From Deltaproteobacteria bacterium (GTDB taxonomy: Bacteria > Desulfobacterota > Binatia > UBA9968 > JAJDTQ01), in NCBI GenBank assembly GCA_028818755.1, contig JAPPNF010000077.1, positions 1 to 51,251 of the forward strand: DNA of 51,251 bases, written 5' to 3'. Positions 1-8,687 of this stretch are shown in pieces; positions within the stretch are counted from its first letter, which is position 1, and every line of letters starts with the position of its first letter. The notes under the pieces are model-generated. The model was given only the letters and a program-made list of their open reading frames with translations, made no database searches and was not told the DNA's origin. Position numbers and translations under genes: made by a program.

Positions 1-257
1 TGCTCCTCCGTCTCCCCTCTGCGTCCGTCATCACCCGCTGAACGAACGAAAACCGCGCTGGCGTCCTGCCGTCCTGCGTAAGCGTAAGCACAGCGCAAGC
101 GACTGAATCGAAACTGCTGACCACTAAAGCGCATCGGAGGCGTCGATGCAAGAGCCGTCCATGTCTGAATATTATTTATATTTCAGGTTGTTACGTGCGA
201 ATGTCCGCCGATGTCGATCGGCGGCATTCTCTGGCAATGCTTGGCAATATGGTATTT
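1..257. other. Intergenic region, no gene recognised
   Basis: No reading frame here resembles a protein. The stretch contains a locally AT-rich segment (about 165-185) and a perfect 8-bp stem at 205-212/217-224 (CCGCCGAT / ATCGGCGG, 4-nt loop). That stem could act as a terminator-like hairpin for transcription arriving from the right, but no T-run follows it on either strand. Nothing else is seen. Confidence 0.5.
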
Positions 258-305
258 TATGTAGGTGCCGCCGATGTTGACGCCGACGATGTAGGTGTCG
301 CTCAA
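258..305 (-). pseudogene. Remnant of a hydantoinase A (HyuA) N-terminus
   Basis: Read on the minus strand from a TTG at 305, which follows a CAGGAG-type ribosome binding site, the codons give MSDTYIVGVNIGGTYIK. This matches the phosphate-binding start of hydantoinase/oxoprolinase A proteins (consensus YIVGVDIGGTFTD); the intact homologue at 15341-17443 begins MEYIVGVDIGGTFTD. The similarity stops after about 16 codons, the Asp of the motif is Asn, and the frame continues into unrelated sequence. I read it as the 5' stub of a deleted hyuA copy. The identification rests on a short motif plus a plausible ribosome binding site. Confidence 0.5.
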
Positions 306-352
306 GCTCCTGTCCCGCGCAGAGTCGGCAGCCAAGGGCTGGCCCGCGGATG

Positions 353-1486
353 CTAGTTCCCTCGTAGTTTCTTGGCGAGCTTCCGGGATACCTTGCGGTA
401 GAAGTAGGCGTTCTTCACCACGTTCTGGTCGGTGCCGAAGTAGATCTTGGCGCCGGCGGCGCGCTTGCTCTCCACCAGCTTGTTGAGCTGCGAGCCGGCG
501 CGGAACGGCGAGTCGCGCCCGATCACCTTCCAGATGGTGTCCTGGCCCTGCTTCGTCAGCATGTAGACCGACAGGAGCTTGGCGAGATTGGGATTGGCGC
601 TCGTCTTCGGCACGCTGACCTCGCTTGCGGTGCCCGACATGAAATCGTCCATGGTGGCGTAGTCCACCGGGCCTCCCTTGGCCTTGAGGCGCGAGTAGGC
701 TACCGGCTTGGTGTCGAAGGCGAATATCGGGAACTCGCCCGTGGCCACGCGGTTCTGGACACCCGTGCGGGTGGTGCCGATGATGGTGTCGTTGGCGACC
801 ATGGCGTCGACGATGCGGGTGGCTTCCTCCTCACCCAGATGGATCGCCGCCTCGACCCAGCCGACGGCAAAGACCGTGGTGCCGATCTTGCCCTTGTACT
901 TGGGGTCGGTGAAGTCCTTGTACGACTTCGGCAGGTCCTTGGCCTTCACGAGGTTGGTGTTGTAGCCGATGATGTGGATCGAGGCGCCGATGACCACGGC
1001 CGCTCCGTTGATGCCGACCTCCTCATCCTTGAGCCCGGGCATGAGCTTCTTCCAGTCCACGCGCAGGAGGGCGCCGGCCTGATCCGAGGGGATTGTCTGG
1101 CGCGAAGGGGCGAAGAAGACGTCGGTGCTGGCGGGGCGGCCGGTCTTGGCCTCGTCGATGATCCGCGGCATCAGCTTCGACGCGCTGGGGCCGGGGGTCG
1201 TCTTGAGCCGGACGTTGATGCCGTAGGTCTTGTTGAGTCCCTTCTCCAGCGCCGCCATGAGCTTGGGAGAGTTCCAGTCCCCCGAGCCGAAGACGTTCAG
1301 CTCGCCTTCCTTTTGTGCCGCGGCGACCAGTTGCTTGAGGGCGTCACCGCCCGTCTGGGCAACCGCCGGCGCCATGGCCACGCCGATGAACGCCAACATC
1401 ATGACGGCCGCCAGGGCCGCGAGATCGGCACGCCGCGCGCGCCGCACGAAAGATCCGGTATCAGAGCGCCCGAAAAGTACCATCAT
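353..1486 (-). CDS. ABC transporter periplasmic substrate-binding protein (iron/polyamine-type)
   Basis: A 377-residue extracellular solute-binding protein. The N-terminus has a basic stretch, a hydrophobic helix (about residues 22-40) and an AVAQ cleavage-type site, so it should be exported to the periplasm. The mature part opens like Fe(III)/spermidine-type binding proteins (AAQKEGELNVFGSGDW) and keeps the typical middle segment DFTDPKYKGKIGTTVF. The start ATG ATG at 1486 follows GGAGGTAACGACG, a strong ribosome binding site. No permease or ATPase gene lies nearby, so its transporter partners are elsewhere or absent. The ligand cannot be read from sequence. Family call is firm; specificity unknown. 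Confidence 0.85.
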   Translation of the reverse strand: MMVLFGRSDTGSFVRRARRADLAALAAVMMLAFIGVAMAPAVAQTGGDALKQLVAAAQKEGELNVFGSGDWNSPKLMAALEKGLNKTYGINVRLKTTPGPSASKLMPRIIDEAKTGRPASTDVFFAPSRQTIPSDQAGALLRVDWKKLMPGLKDEEVGINGAAVVIGASIHIIGYNTNLVKAKDLPKSYKDFTDPKYKGKIGTTVFAVGWVEAAIHLGEEEATRIVDAMVANDTIIGTTRTGVQNRVATGEFPIFAFDTKPVAYSRLKAKGGPVDYATMDDFMSGTASEVSVPKTSANPNLAKLLSVYMLTKQGQDTIWKVIGRDSPFRAGSQLNKLVESKRAAGAKIYFGTDQNVVKNAYFYRKVSRKLAKKLRGN

Positions 1487-1574
1487 CGTCGTTACCTCCG
1501 AGAGTGACCGCCGCGCTTCGGCGAACTGGCCTATCCATATTTTGGCCGGAGAACGTTGTCAACAACGGATACCG

Positions 1575-2027
1575 TCAGGAGCGGTACCGTTTCGGCGGTT
1601 GGGGGTTGTTGGCGGGATTGGTGTCGTGCTTCGCCATGTCGGCGACCGCGGGGCCGCCGACAAGCTGCCGCAGTTCGGCCTCCAGGGCGTCGGCCTTGGC
1701 CTTGTCGTAGACCTCGTCGCCGTCCACGTAGAGCGTGAAGGACTTGACGTACTTCGCCTTCTTGTCGGGATCCTCGATGGTGGCCTTGGTCCAGGCGTAG
1801 AGCGGAAACTTGCCGACACCCTGCCGTTCGGCCTCGGCGCAATAGCCGGCAAAGGCGTCGTACTGGCACCGCAGCACCGCGCCGTGCCTGTCGAGCACGG
1901 CGGCAAGCGGTCCGAGGTCCGGATGGCTGTTCCCCGCGCGGGCGGCCCCGGCGACTTCGTCCCGGAGGTTGACGCGCAACTGGTACAGCCATTCACGGTT
2001 CATGGACTCGGGCGTCTTCTCCGCCAT
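1575..2027 (-). CDS. Hypothetical protein, 150 aa
   Basis: I do not recognise this family. The start is placed at the ATG at 2027 because CGGGAGAGAGACC lies directly upstream; a longer frame to 2087 lacks such a site. The product is soluble and mostly helical, rich in charged residues, with the middle segment KFPLYAWTKATIEDPDKKAKY and a Pro/Asn-rich tail ending PPKRYRS. It has no signal peptide or membrane segment. It lies between a binding protein and an MFS transporter on the same strand, with gaps near 90 bp, so cotranscription is possible. Confidence 0.6.
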   Translation of the reverse strand: MAEKTPESMNREWLYQLRVNLRDEVAGAARAGNSHPDLGPLAAVLDRHGAVLRCQYDAFAGYCAEAERQGVGKFPLYAWTKATIEDPDKKAKYVKSFTLYVDGDEVYDKAKADALEAELRQLVGGPAVADMAKHDTNPANNPQPPKRYRS

Positions 2028-2111
2028 GGTCTCTCTCCCGTTCCGAAACTTCCCTGCCAGGATGCTACGCCGCCTCGCCCGCTGCAACCGCCGCGGGCCG
2101 CGGCGCCCTCC

Positions 2112-3287
2112 TCACCTCCGCTCCAGCGTCTCCCTAGCCACGAAGGCCAGCCCGGCGGCGGCGCCCAGCAGGATGGGCGCGTAGATGAGGAACGTCCTGC
2201 CGGCGCTCACGAGGTCCACGAGCCAGCCGCCCACCAGCGGGCCCATCACCGCGCCGGACTCGCCGACGGTGCGGCGGAGCCCCTGGAGGCGTCCCCGGGC
2301 CTCCGCCGGGATCACGTCGTAGGTGGACACCGCCAGGGCGCCCAGGGACATCCCCTGGGCGAGGCCGATGACCACCATGATGACGGTGAGCTCGGGCAGG
2401 GTCGAGGCGAACGGGAAGGCCAGGAAGGCGATGCCCGGCAAGGCCGTGCTGGGTACGCTCGCGTACTTTCTCCCGATGCGGTCGGTGATGAAGCCGGCGG
2501 GCAGGATCATGAGCAGGACGAACACGCCGGACACGCCGAACAGCCCGCCCACGTGGGCCGCGGAGAAACCCAGCTCCACGCCCGCGTACAGCGGCAGCAT
2601 GCCCTGGAGCGTCGTGCGGTACATCTGCATGCTGAAGGTCGCGATCACAATCGCCACGAACGTGGCGCGGAGGCCGGGAAGGACGTCCGACACCTTTCCC
2701 CACCAGGCGATCTTGGCCACGTGCCCCCGTACCGTGTCCTTCCGGGTCAGCACCGCGGTCACGAACACGCCCAACGCGACGGCCGCGTAGACCGTGAACA
2801 CCATCCTGAACCCCAGCCACTGGGTGATGATGCCGCCCGCCACCGGGCCGATGGCCATGCCTGCCGACTTTACCCCCATGAAACCGCTCAACAGGCGTCC
2901 CCGCTGGCGTTGGGGCACCATTTCGACTCCGGACACCTCTCGCCCCATGGTCCAGACGCTGTCCCCGAGGCCGGCCAGGAACTGCCCGAGACAAAGGAGG
3001 ACGAAGTACGGCGTGACGGCCGTCATGAAGGCGCCGGTCAGCACCAGGGCGCTTCCCGCCAGCATGGCCGCCTTGGCGCCGTAGCGGTCGGTGAGCAGTC
3101 CCGCAGGGATCAGAATGATGGTGCGGCCCAGGGCGTGGGCGGTCACCACCTGCACGGCCAGCCCGGCCGACACCGCGAAGGACTCCGCCAGCAGGGGAAT
3201 GGTCGGGAACACCATGCCCTGCCCCAGGCTCATGACCAGGACCGTGCTGTAAAGAAGTGCGAGGCTGCCGGCCCGTGCGCCCGTCAT
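2112..3287 (-). CDS. MFS transporter
   Basis: A 391-residue integral inner-membrane protein with about 12 hydrophobic helices. The cytoplasmic loop between helices 2 and 3 carries the major-facilitator A motif (GLLTDRYGAKAAM) and the equivalent loop in the second half repeats it (GFITDRIGRKYAS), as expected for the duplicated 6+6 fold. The helix-5 region GMAIGPVAGGIITQWLG resembles the motif C of drug:H+ antiporters, which suggests export. It would move a small molecule with the proton gradient; the substrate cannot be predicted. It ends 84 bp before the small hypothetical gene downstream and starts 27 bp after the methyltransferase gene, so the two are probably cotranscribed. Confidence 0.9.
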   Translation of the reverse strand: MTGARAGSLALLYSTVLVMSLGQGMVFPTIPLLAESFAVSAGLAVQVVTAHALGRTIILIPAGLLTDRYGAKAAMLAGSALVLTGAFMTAVTPYFVLLCLGQFLAGLGDSVWTMGREVSGVEMVPQRQRGRLLSGFMGVKSAGMAIGPVAGGIITQWLGFRMVFTVYAAVALGVFVTAVLTRKDTVRGHVAKIAWWGKVSDVLPGLRATFVAIVIATFSMQMYRTTLQGMLPLYAGVELGFSAAHVGGLFGVSGVFVLLMILPAGFITDRIGRKYASVPSTALPGIAFLAFPFASTLPELTVIMVVIGLAQGMSLGALAVSTYDVIPAEARGRLQGLRRTVGESGAVMGPLVGGWLVDLVSAGRTFLIYAPILLGAAAGLAFVARETLERR

Positions 3288-3314
3288 CGAGAATGGACCC
3301 GGAGCCGGGAAGGG

Positions 3315-3911
3315 TCAGGGCTTGGAACCGCAGTAGAGGGAGAGTCCGGAGCTCTTCTGATGGCACGCCACGTCCTGGAACCCCGCGCTCCGGAACCAAG
3401 CGAGTTGGTCGTCCATCGACGCCGAACCGCGGTCGAGGTTGAAGAACCGGCCGCCGGACCGGACGCGGCCGAAAATCTCCTCGTAGACGGCCTTGATGGT
3501 TTCTCCAGCCCGGACGTTGTGGATGGCGTTGCACGAGACCACGAGATCGAACTCGCCTTCGGCCACTTGGCTCCAGTCCTTCTTGCTGAAATCGGAGATG
3601 ACGTACTCGAAGCGACCGTCAAGCTCCTTCATGCGTTCGCCGCCCAGCTTGGCCATGGCCGCCGAGCCATCGTGGCACACCGCCGTGCACTGGGGGAAGG
3701 TTTCCAGCAGAAACTTGCTGAGCGCCCCATAGCCGCAACCCACGTCCATGAAACGGAAGGTCGCTTCGCGGTCGAACGGCAACAGGCTCGCCAGCAGGGC
3801 GAACTGCTTGGCCCGGAGCGTCTCGTTGCGCATCTGGCGCTGGGCCCAATCCTCGACGTATTCCTCGGAGTTCCAGTCGTGTTGCCGCAAAGGGTCGGTG
3901 ATCTGTGCCAT
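3315..3911 (-). CDS. SAM-dependent methyltransferase, class I
   Basis: About 198 residues with a Rossmann-type methyltransferase fold. Motif I is FRFMDVGCGYGALSKF, followed by the acidic strand-2 end (AVCHDGS) and motif IV-like FDLVVSCNAIHNV, all expected for SAM binding. The start is set at the ATG at 3911 (MAQITDPL) because AGGAGG precedes it; the longer frame would need a TTG inside the leader. The protein is short for the family and lacks an obvious substrate-binding extension. The acceptor substrate is unknown. It stands first in a minus-strand group with the MFS transporter, so it may modify a compound that is then exported; that link is inference. Confidence 0.85.
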   Translation of the reverse strand: MAQITDPLRQHDWNSEEYVEDWAQRQMRNETLRAKQFALLASLLPFDREATFRFMDVGCGYGALSKFLLETFPQCTAVCHDGSAAMAKLGGERMKELDGRFEYVISDFSKKDWSQVAEGEFDLVVSCNAIHNVRAGETIKAVYEEIFGRVRSGGRFFNLDRGSASMDDQLAWFRSAGFQDVACHQKSSGLSLYCGSKP

Positions 3912-3999
3912 GGATGCTTCTCGACCTCCTCCTGAAGGGTCCTTCAACGTAGCGGAGCGAAGAAGGAAACCCGTTGATCAGAGTTTGCTTAGACCATAT

Positions 4000-4027
4000 A
4001 TCCGCGGATGTCCATCCGCGGATGTCC
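4000..4027 (+). promoter_or_regulatory. Tandem palindromic operator candidate
   Basis: The 14-nt unit ATCCGCGGATGTCC occurs twice in a row (4000-4013 and 4014-4027). The ten bases ATCCGCGGAT are a perfect palindrome in each unit. The pair ends four bases before the -35 box of the promoter at 4031, a place where an activator or repressor dimer would act. No cognate regulator can be named. Confidence 0.5.
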
Positions 4028-4030
4028 AGG

Positions 4031-4060
4031 TTGACAGCCGGACCCGGCGGGCTTATAGAT
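4031..4060 (+). promoter_or_regulatory. Sigma-70-type promoter for the histidine kinase
   Basis: TTGACA at 4031-4036 and TATAGAT at 4054-4060 are separated by 17 bp, close to the housekeeping consensus. The predicted transcript starts near 4067, about 50 bases ahead of the kinase ATG at 4118. Confidence 0.65.
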
Positions 4061-4117
4061 AACGACGGTGAAGGGGCGCCCTCGGGCTCAACCATCCCTC
4101 CGTTGCTCTGCCACACC

Positions 4118-7069
4118 ATGACAAGTGCCAGGATACTGGTCGTCCAGGACCGGGACTCGGACGACGTCCCCCTCCAAGCGTGCCTGCAGGAACTGGGCCA
4201 TACGCTCTGCGCCACCGTTTCGTCCATGGAGCAGGCCTTTGAAAAAGCCGTGGAAACGCGCCCCGACCTTGCGCTGATCGACCTCGGGCCCGAAGGCGAC
4301 CTGGACGGCGTCGAGGTCGCTCAACGCATCGGAAGACCGCTGGACATTCCGGTGGTCTATCTCGCCGACAACATCGACGAGACCCGGTGGCAGCGAGCCC
4401 AGGCCGCCCGTCCTTTCGGCTACGTGCTGAAGCCGTTCGAGAAACGGCAACTGCACCTGAACATCCAGACGGCCCTTTCCCTGCACGAGAGGGAACGCGC
4501 GCATCGAGAGGCCCAAAGCAGACTGGACCGGACCATCGACGGACTGAGAAGCCGGGCTCGCCTCCTGGAAGCGGTCTTCGACAGCATCGACGACGGAGTC
4601 ATCGCCGCGGACAAGAACGGCGAAACCCTGGTGTTCAACGCGGGCGCCGGACGGATGTTCGGGTCCGCCAGGCCGGCCGCGGCGAAGGATCAACGGTCCC
4701 GCACGTTCGGCGCCTTCCTGCCGGATCGCGTCACGCCGTTTCCGGACGCCGACTTTCCGCTCACGCGCGCCGTCGCCGGCCAGTCCACGGACGACGTCGA
4801 GATGTTCGTGCGCGATCCGGACACGTCGGCCGGGCGCCTGGTCCGTGTCGACGGACGGCCCATCCAGGGCGGTGAGCACGCGGGAGGGGTCATCGTGTGC
4901 CGCGACGTCACCCGTGACCGGGAGGCCGCGGTCCACCTGGAGCAGGCGGTGGCAGAGATGCGTCTCCGGGGCGAGAGCATGACCACCGCGCTGGACGAAC
5001 TCAGCGACGGCATCGTCATCTCCGACGCCACCGCGCGCAGCACCTTTCTGAACGCGGCCGCGAAGCAGCTTCTCGGCACCGAGGTCCTCGACGCGCCCTT
5101 CAGCGAACATTCCCGTGCGTACGGCATCTTCCATCCCGACAAGGAAACGTACGTTTCCACCGAGGAGCTTCCGCTGGTGCGCGCCGTCGAGGGCCATGAC
5201 ACCGACGACATGCCGTTGTTCATACGGAACGAGGACAATCCGGACGGAATGGTCATCATGGCCCGTGGCCGGTCCCTGGAGAGCACGGTTACCGGCAGGG
5301 TCGTAGCCGGCATGGCCGTCTTGCAACGCGCCGCCGATCACGGCGGCACGAGAACCGGTCTGGACGATATCGTCGGCAATCTGCGGCGCAAGAACGAGAT
5401 GCTGGAATCCATCTGCGACAACATCAGCGACGGCATCATCGTGGCGGACGCCACAGGCCAGGTATTGTTCGTCAACTCGACGACGTTGAAGATCTTCGGC
5501 GAGTGGTTTACCGAACCAGCGGTGGCGGACTGGTCCGCGACATACGGCATTTTTTATCCCGACATCAAGACACCCGTCCCCACCGAACAGCTTCCGGTGG
5601 TGCGCGCGCTCCAGGGTGAGGAAACCGGTGAGATGGAGCTGTTCATACGCAACGAGAGCAATCGGGAGGGGACCTACATCATCAGCCGGGCATCACCCAT
5701 CTTCAACGGCGACCGGACCGCGGTCGTCGCCGCCATGTGCACCTTTCGCGACATCACCCGGGAAAAGGAGGCCGAAGACAGACTGGAAAGCACCGGCAGC
5801 GATCTGCGCAGCCAGACCCAGCTCCTGGAAACCGTCTTCAACAGCATGAGCGAAGGCATCGTGGTCGCGGACGCGACCGGGAAGTTTCTGTACGTAAACC
5901 CATCCGCCCAAGAAATCGTCGGCATGGGCCCGGTGGATGAGCCTCCCGAAGAATGGGCTCAAGTGTACGGCACCTACTATCCCGACCGGCAAACCCCCAT
6001 CAAGTCCGAGGACCTGCCGCTCCAGCGCGCCATACTCAAGGGCGAGTCCGTCGACGAGGAGGACGTGTTCATCCGCAACCAGAACAGGCCGGACGGCATC
6101 TACATCAGAGTGAGCGCGCGGCCGCTACTCCACGATGTCGCCGGCGTCCGAGGGGGTGTGATCATCTTCCGCGACGTCACCGAGCAGGTGAACGCACAGG
6201 AAGCGCTGGCCCGGGCGTTCGCCCAGGGCCGGTTGGAGATCGTCGAGACCATCCTCCACAACATCGGCAATGCGATCAACAGCGTCACCGTCGGCATCGA
6301 GACCGTGCGCCATACGCTGGCCGCCGATCCGCTCGCGCGACGTCTCCGCGCCCTCGCCGATGCCCTCAAGGACCATCAGGCCGATTGGATCGATTACATC
6401 TCCAAAGATCCACAGGGCCGGAAGGCCCTGCCGTTCGTCATCGCCATCGCGGACGATTTCGCCAAGCGGAACGAAGCGTTGGCGAGGACCGTCGAACGGG
6501 TCGAGCGCAGGGCGAATCACATCGCGGATATCGTCCGCACCCAGAAGGCGATCGGCGGCCCGAGCATGAGCTGGAAAGACATCAACCTGAAGGATGCGCT
6601 CACGGAGGCCGCCAGGGTCTTGCAGGATTCGCTCGATCGAAGAGGGATCCGCATCGAGATCGACTGCGAGGACGCGCCCAGGGAGATCCGTATCCAGGAG
6701 AGTCCGTTTCACCAGACGATCGTCAATCTGATCAAGAACTCGCTCGAAGCCATCGACGCTCTCGCCGCATCGGGTGGACTCGAGGAAGCGCCTCGCATCC
6801 ACATCCGCGCCCACGTCGAGGACGACTTTTTCCTCCTCGACGTCACCGATAACGGCATCGGCATTGACATGAAACGCCATAAGCTGATCTTCGCCGCCGG
6901 CTACACCACGAAAGAGTCGGGCTCCGGCCTCGGCCTCCATTCGAGCGCCAGTTTTGTCACTGGATCGGGCGGACAGATCTACCCCATGAGTGACGGCATC
7001 GGCTCGGGAACGACCATGCGCATCCGGCTGAGGCGTTCCTCCGTCACTCCTCCGCTCGTCGGCCACTAG
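4118..7069 (+). CDS. Sensor histidine kinase with REC-like domain and four PAS domains
   Basis: A 983-residue soluble signalling protein. Residues 1-115 form a receiver-like domain with a candidate phospho-acceptor Asp55 (LALIDLG) and the conserved Lys105 (YVLKPF). Four PAS modules follow (starting near residues 149, 290, 427 and 569). Each opens with a SDGIVVADATG-type signature, and modules 2-4 share a YG-x-PD ... LP-x-RA ... IRN block, so they arose by internal duplication. The dimerisation helix carries His714 in LHNIGNAINSV, an alternative H-box. The ATPase domain has NLIKNSLEAID (N box), DVTDNGIGID (G1) and GSGLGLHSS (G2). There is no membrane helix, so it senses a cytoplasmic signal. 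No separate response regulator is adjacent. The ATG at 4118 is chosen because the receiver fold starts right after it; its ribosome binding site is weak. Confidence 0.9.
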   Translation: MTSARILVVQDRDSDDVPLQACLQELGHTLCATVSSMEQAFEKAVETRPDLALIDLGPEGDLDGVEVAQRIGRPLDIPVVYLADNIDETRWQRAQAARPFGYVLKPFEKRQLHLNIQTALSLHERERAHREAQSRLDRTIDGLRSRARLLEAVFDSIDDGVIAADKNGETLVFNAGAGRMFGSARPAAAKDQRSRTFGAFLPDRVTPFPDADFPLTRAVAGQSTDDVEMFVRDPDTSAGRLVRVDGRPIQGGEHAGGVIVCRDVTRDREAAVHLEQAVAEMRLRGESMTTALDELSDGIVISDATARSTFLNAAAKQLLGTEVLDAPFSEHSRAYGIFHPDKETYVSTEELPLVRAVEGHDTDDMPLFIRNEDNPDGMVIMARGRSLESTVTGRVVAGMAVLQRAADHGGTRTGLDDIVGNLRRKNEMLESICDNISDGIIVADATGQVLFVNSTTLKIFGEWFTEPAVADWSATYGIFYPDIKTPVPTEQLPVVRALQGEETGEMELFIRNESNREGTYIISRASPIFNGDRTAVVAAMCTFRDITREKEAEDRLESTGSDLRSQTQLLETVFNSMSEGIVVADATGKFLYVNPSAQEIVGMGPVDEPPEEWAQVYGTYYPDRQTPIKSEDLPLQRAILKGESVDEEDVFIRNQNRPDGIYIRVSARPLLHDVAGVRGGVIIFRDVTEQVNAQEALARAFAQGRLEIVETILHNIGNAINSVTVGIETVRHTLAADPLARRLRALADALKDHQADWIDYISKDPQGRKALPFVIAIADDFAKRNEALARTVERVERRANHIADIVRTQKAIGGPSMSWKDINLKDALTEAARVLQDSLDRRGIRIEIDCEDAPREIRIQESPFHQTIVNLIKNSLEAIDALAASGGLEEAPRIHIRAHVEDDFFLLDVTDNGIGIDMKRHKLIFAAGYTTKESGSGLGLHSSASFVTGSGGQIYPMSDGIGSGTTMRIRLRRSSVTPPLVGH

Positions 7070-7070
7070 G

Positions 7071-7100
7071 TTGACAGTCCTGCCCGCCAGGCCATAGATT
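7071..7100 (+). promoter_or_regulatory. Promoter candidate for the ubiD operon
   Basis: TTGACA at 7071-7076 and an ATAGAT-type -10 at 7094-7099 lie just after the kinase stop codon, with 17 bp between them. The arrangement resembles the promoter at 4031. It would give a leader of about 85 bases before the ubiD ATG at 7192. I see no riboswitch-like fold in that leader. Confidence 0.5.
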
Positions 7101-7191
7101 CGACGATACCGGACACCCCCTTACGACAGCATGGGATGGGGCGAAGCCGCGGCAAGGTGCGCATCGAGCGGCGGGGCTCGGAGATGAAGCC

Positions 7192-8640
7192 ATGACGAAA
7201 GAGCAGAGGGACGTCGAAGCGGCTCTGGATTTGCGAGCTTTCACGGAACGGCTCGAGCAGGCCGGGAAGCTCAAGGAGATCAGGGGCGCCCACTGGGACC
7301 TGGAGATCGGCGCACTCACCGAGATCGCGGCGGAATCCGGCGAGGGCTCGGCGCTGCTCTTCGACGCCATCCCGGATCATCCGGAAGGGTACCGCGTGCT
7401 GAGCAACGTCCTCCGGTCCCCGGAATCCGACGCCCTGGCCCTGGGCATGCCGCCGGATGTCCGCGGCCTGGATGTGGTCCAGGCCGTAAAGGGACGGCTC
7501 CAGGACCTGAAGCCCGTTCCTCCTGCCGAAATCGGTGAATCGCCTCTGCTGGAGAACGTCGCCCTCGACGGCGACGTCAACGTGCTCAAGTTCCCCACTC
7601 CCAAGTGGCACGCCGACGACGGCGGCCGCTACATCGGCACGTTTACCGCCACGGTCTGCCGCGATCCCGATACCGGCTACGTCAACGTCGGCACGTACCG
7701 CGTCCAGGTCCACGACGAGAACACGGTGGGAGTGTGGATGATTCCCGGGAAGCACGGGGACCTCATCACCCGGAAGTACTGGGCGCGCGGCGAGAGCTGT
7801 CCGGTGGCCGTCGTGTGCGGCCTACCCCCGGGCATGATGACCGCGAGCGCCGTGGGCATTCCCTGGAACATGAGCGAGTACGACTTCCTGGGGGGCCTCC
7901 TGGAAACCCCCGTGCCGGTCATCAAGGGGCAGAAAACCGGGCTGCCGATACCCGCTTTCGCGGACATCGTGCTTGAAGGACACATCCCGCCCCCCGAACA
8001 GGAGACCCACGAGGAGGGGCCGTTCGGGGAGTGGCCCGGATACTACGCCTCGGGGTCCCGGCAGGCTCCGGTGGTAAAGGTGGAGGCCGTCTATCATCGC
8101 GACAACCCCATCATCACCGGCGACCCGCCGCTCCGGACTTTCCTCAACAGCGAGACCCACAAGTACATCCGCTCGGCCAACATCTGGTCGTCGCTGGAGC
8201 GCGCCGGCATCCCCGAGGTGCAAGGAGTGTGGTTTCCGCGGCAGGGCCGCTTCGTGGTCACCGTGGCCATAAAGCAGCGCTACTCGGGCCACGCCAAGCA
8301 GGCGGGATACGGCGTCCTCGCCACCCGCGACGGCGGGCGCGACGTGCGCATGGTCGTCGTGGTGGACGAGGACGTGGACATCACCAACATGGGCGAGGTG
8401 CTCTGGGCCATGTCCACCCGCTGGGACCCCCGGACCGACTCCGAGATCCTCGACGTGGCCGCCAGCATCCTCAACCCGCGGCTTTCGCCCCAGGACAAGC
8501 AGCGCCGGGAGCTGACCACCTCCTGCATGGTGGTGGACGCCTGCCGGCCCTACAGTTGGAAGGACGAGTTTCCGAAGATCTCGACCGTGAGCGACGAATA
8601 CAAAGCCCAAGTCCGCAAGAAGTGGGCGGACCGGCTGTGA
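7192..8640 (+). CDS. UbiD-family prenyl-FMN-dependent (de)carboxylase
   Basis: A 482-residue UbiD-type enzyme. The family uses prenylated FMN made by UbiX to remove or add CO2 on aromatic, heteroaromatic or unsaturated acids. The prFMN-binding and catalytic residues are all recognisable: Arg170 in NVGTYRVQ, then Glu275 and Glu280 in EEGPFGEW, matching the Arg-Glu-Glu set of fungal Fdc1. Length is normal for the family. It is first in a plus-strand operon whose next gene starts 47 bp later. The neighbours (oxygenase-like and ring-cleavage-like genes) point to catabolism of an aromatic or heterocyclic acid rather than ubiquinone synthesis. A UbiX homologue is about 28 kb away at 36860-37453. 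Family certain; substrate unknown. Confidence 0.93.
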   Translation: MTKEQRDVEAALDLRAFTERLEQAGKLKEIRGAHWDLEIGALTEIAAESGEGSALLFDAIPDHPEGYRVLSNVLRSPESDALALGMPPDVRGLDVVQAVKGRLQDLKPVPPAEIGESPLLENVALDGDVNVLKFPTPKWHADDGGRYIGTFTATVCRDPDTGYVNVGTYRVQVHDENTVGVWMIPGKHGDLITRKYWARGESCPVAVVCGLPPGMMTASAVGIPWNMSEYDFLGGLLETPVPVIKGQKTGLPIPAFADIVLEGHIPPPEQETHEEGPFGEWPGYYASGSRQAPVVKVEAVYHRDNPIITGDPPLRTFLNSETHKYIRSANIWSSLERAGIPEVQGVWFPRQGRFVVTVAIKQRYSGHAKQAGYGVLATRDGGRDVRMVVVVDEDVDITNMGEVLWAMSTRWDPRTDSEILDVAASILNPRLSPQDKQRRELTTSCMVVDACRPYSWKDEFPKISTVSDEYKAQVRKKWADRL

Positions 8641-8687
8641 CACGGACGACGGGCACCGCGCCCGTTTCACCGACAGGAGGATTTCCC

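Noticed and set aside
1230..3935. 901-codon open frame on the plus strand
   Set aside because: Antisense to the MFS transporter, small hypothetical protein and methyltransferase, which have clear motifs. Its composition is that of a shadow frame.
8031..8687. Upstream extension of the first TctC frame
   Set aside because: The extra codons overlap ubiD in another frame. A signal peptide with a perfect ribosome binding site begins at 8688.
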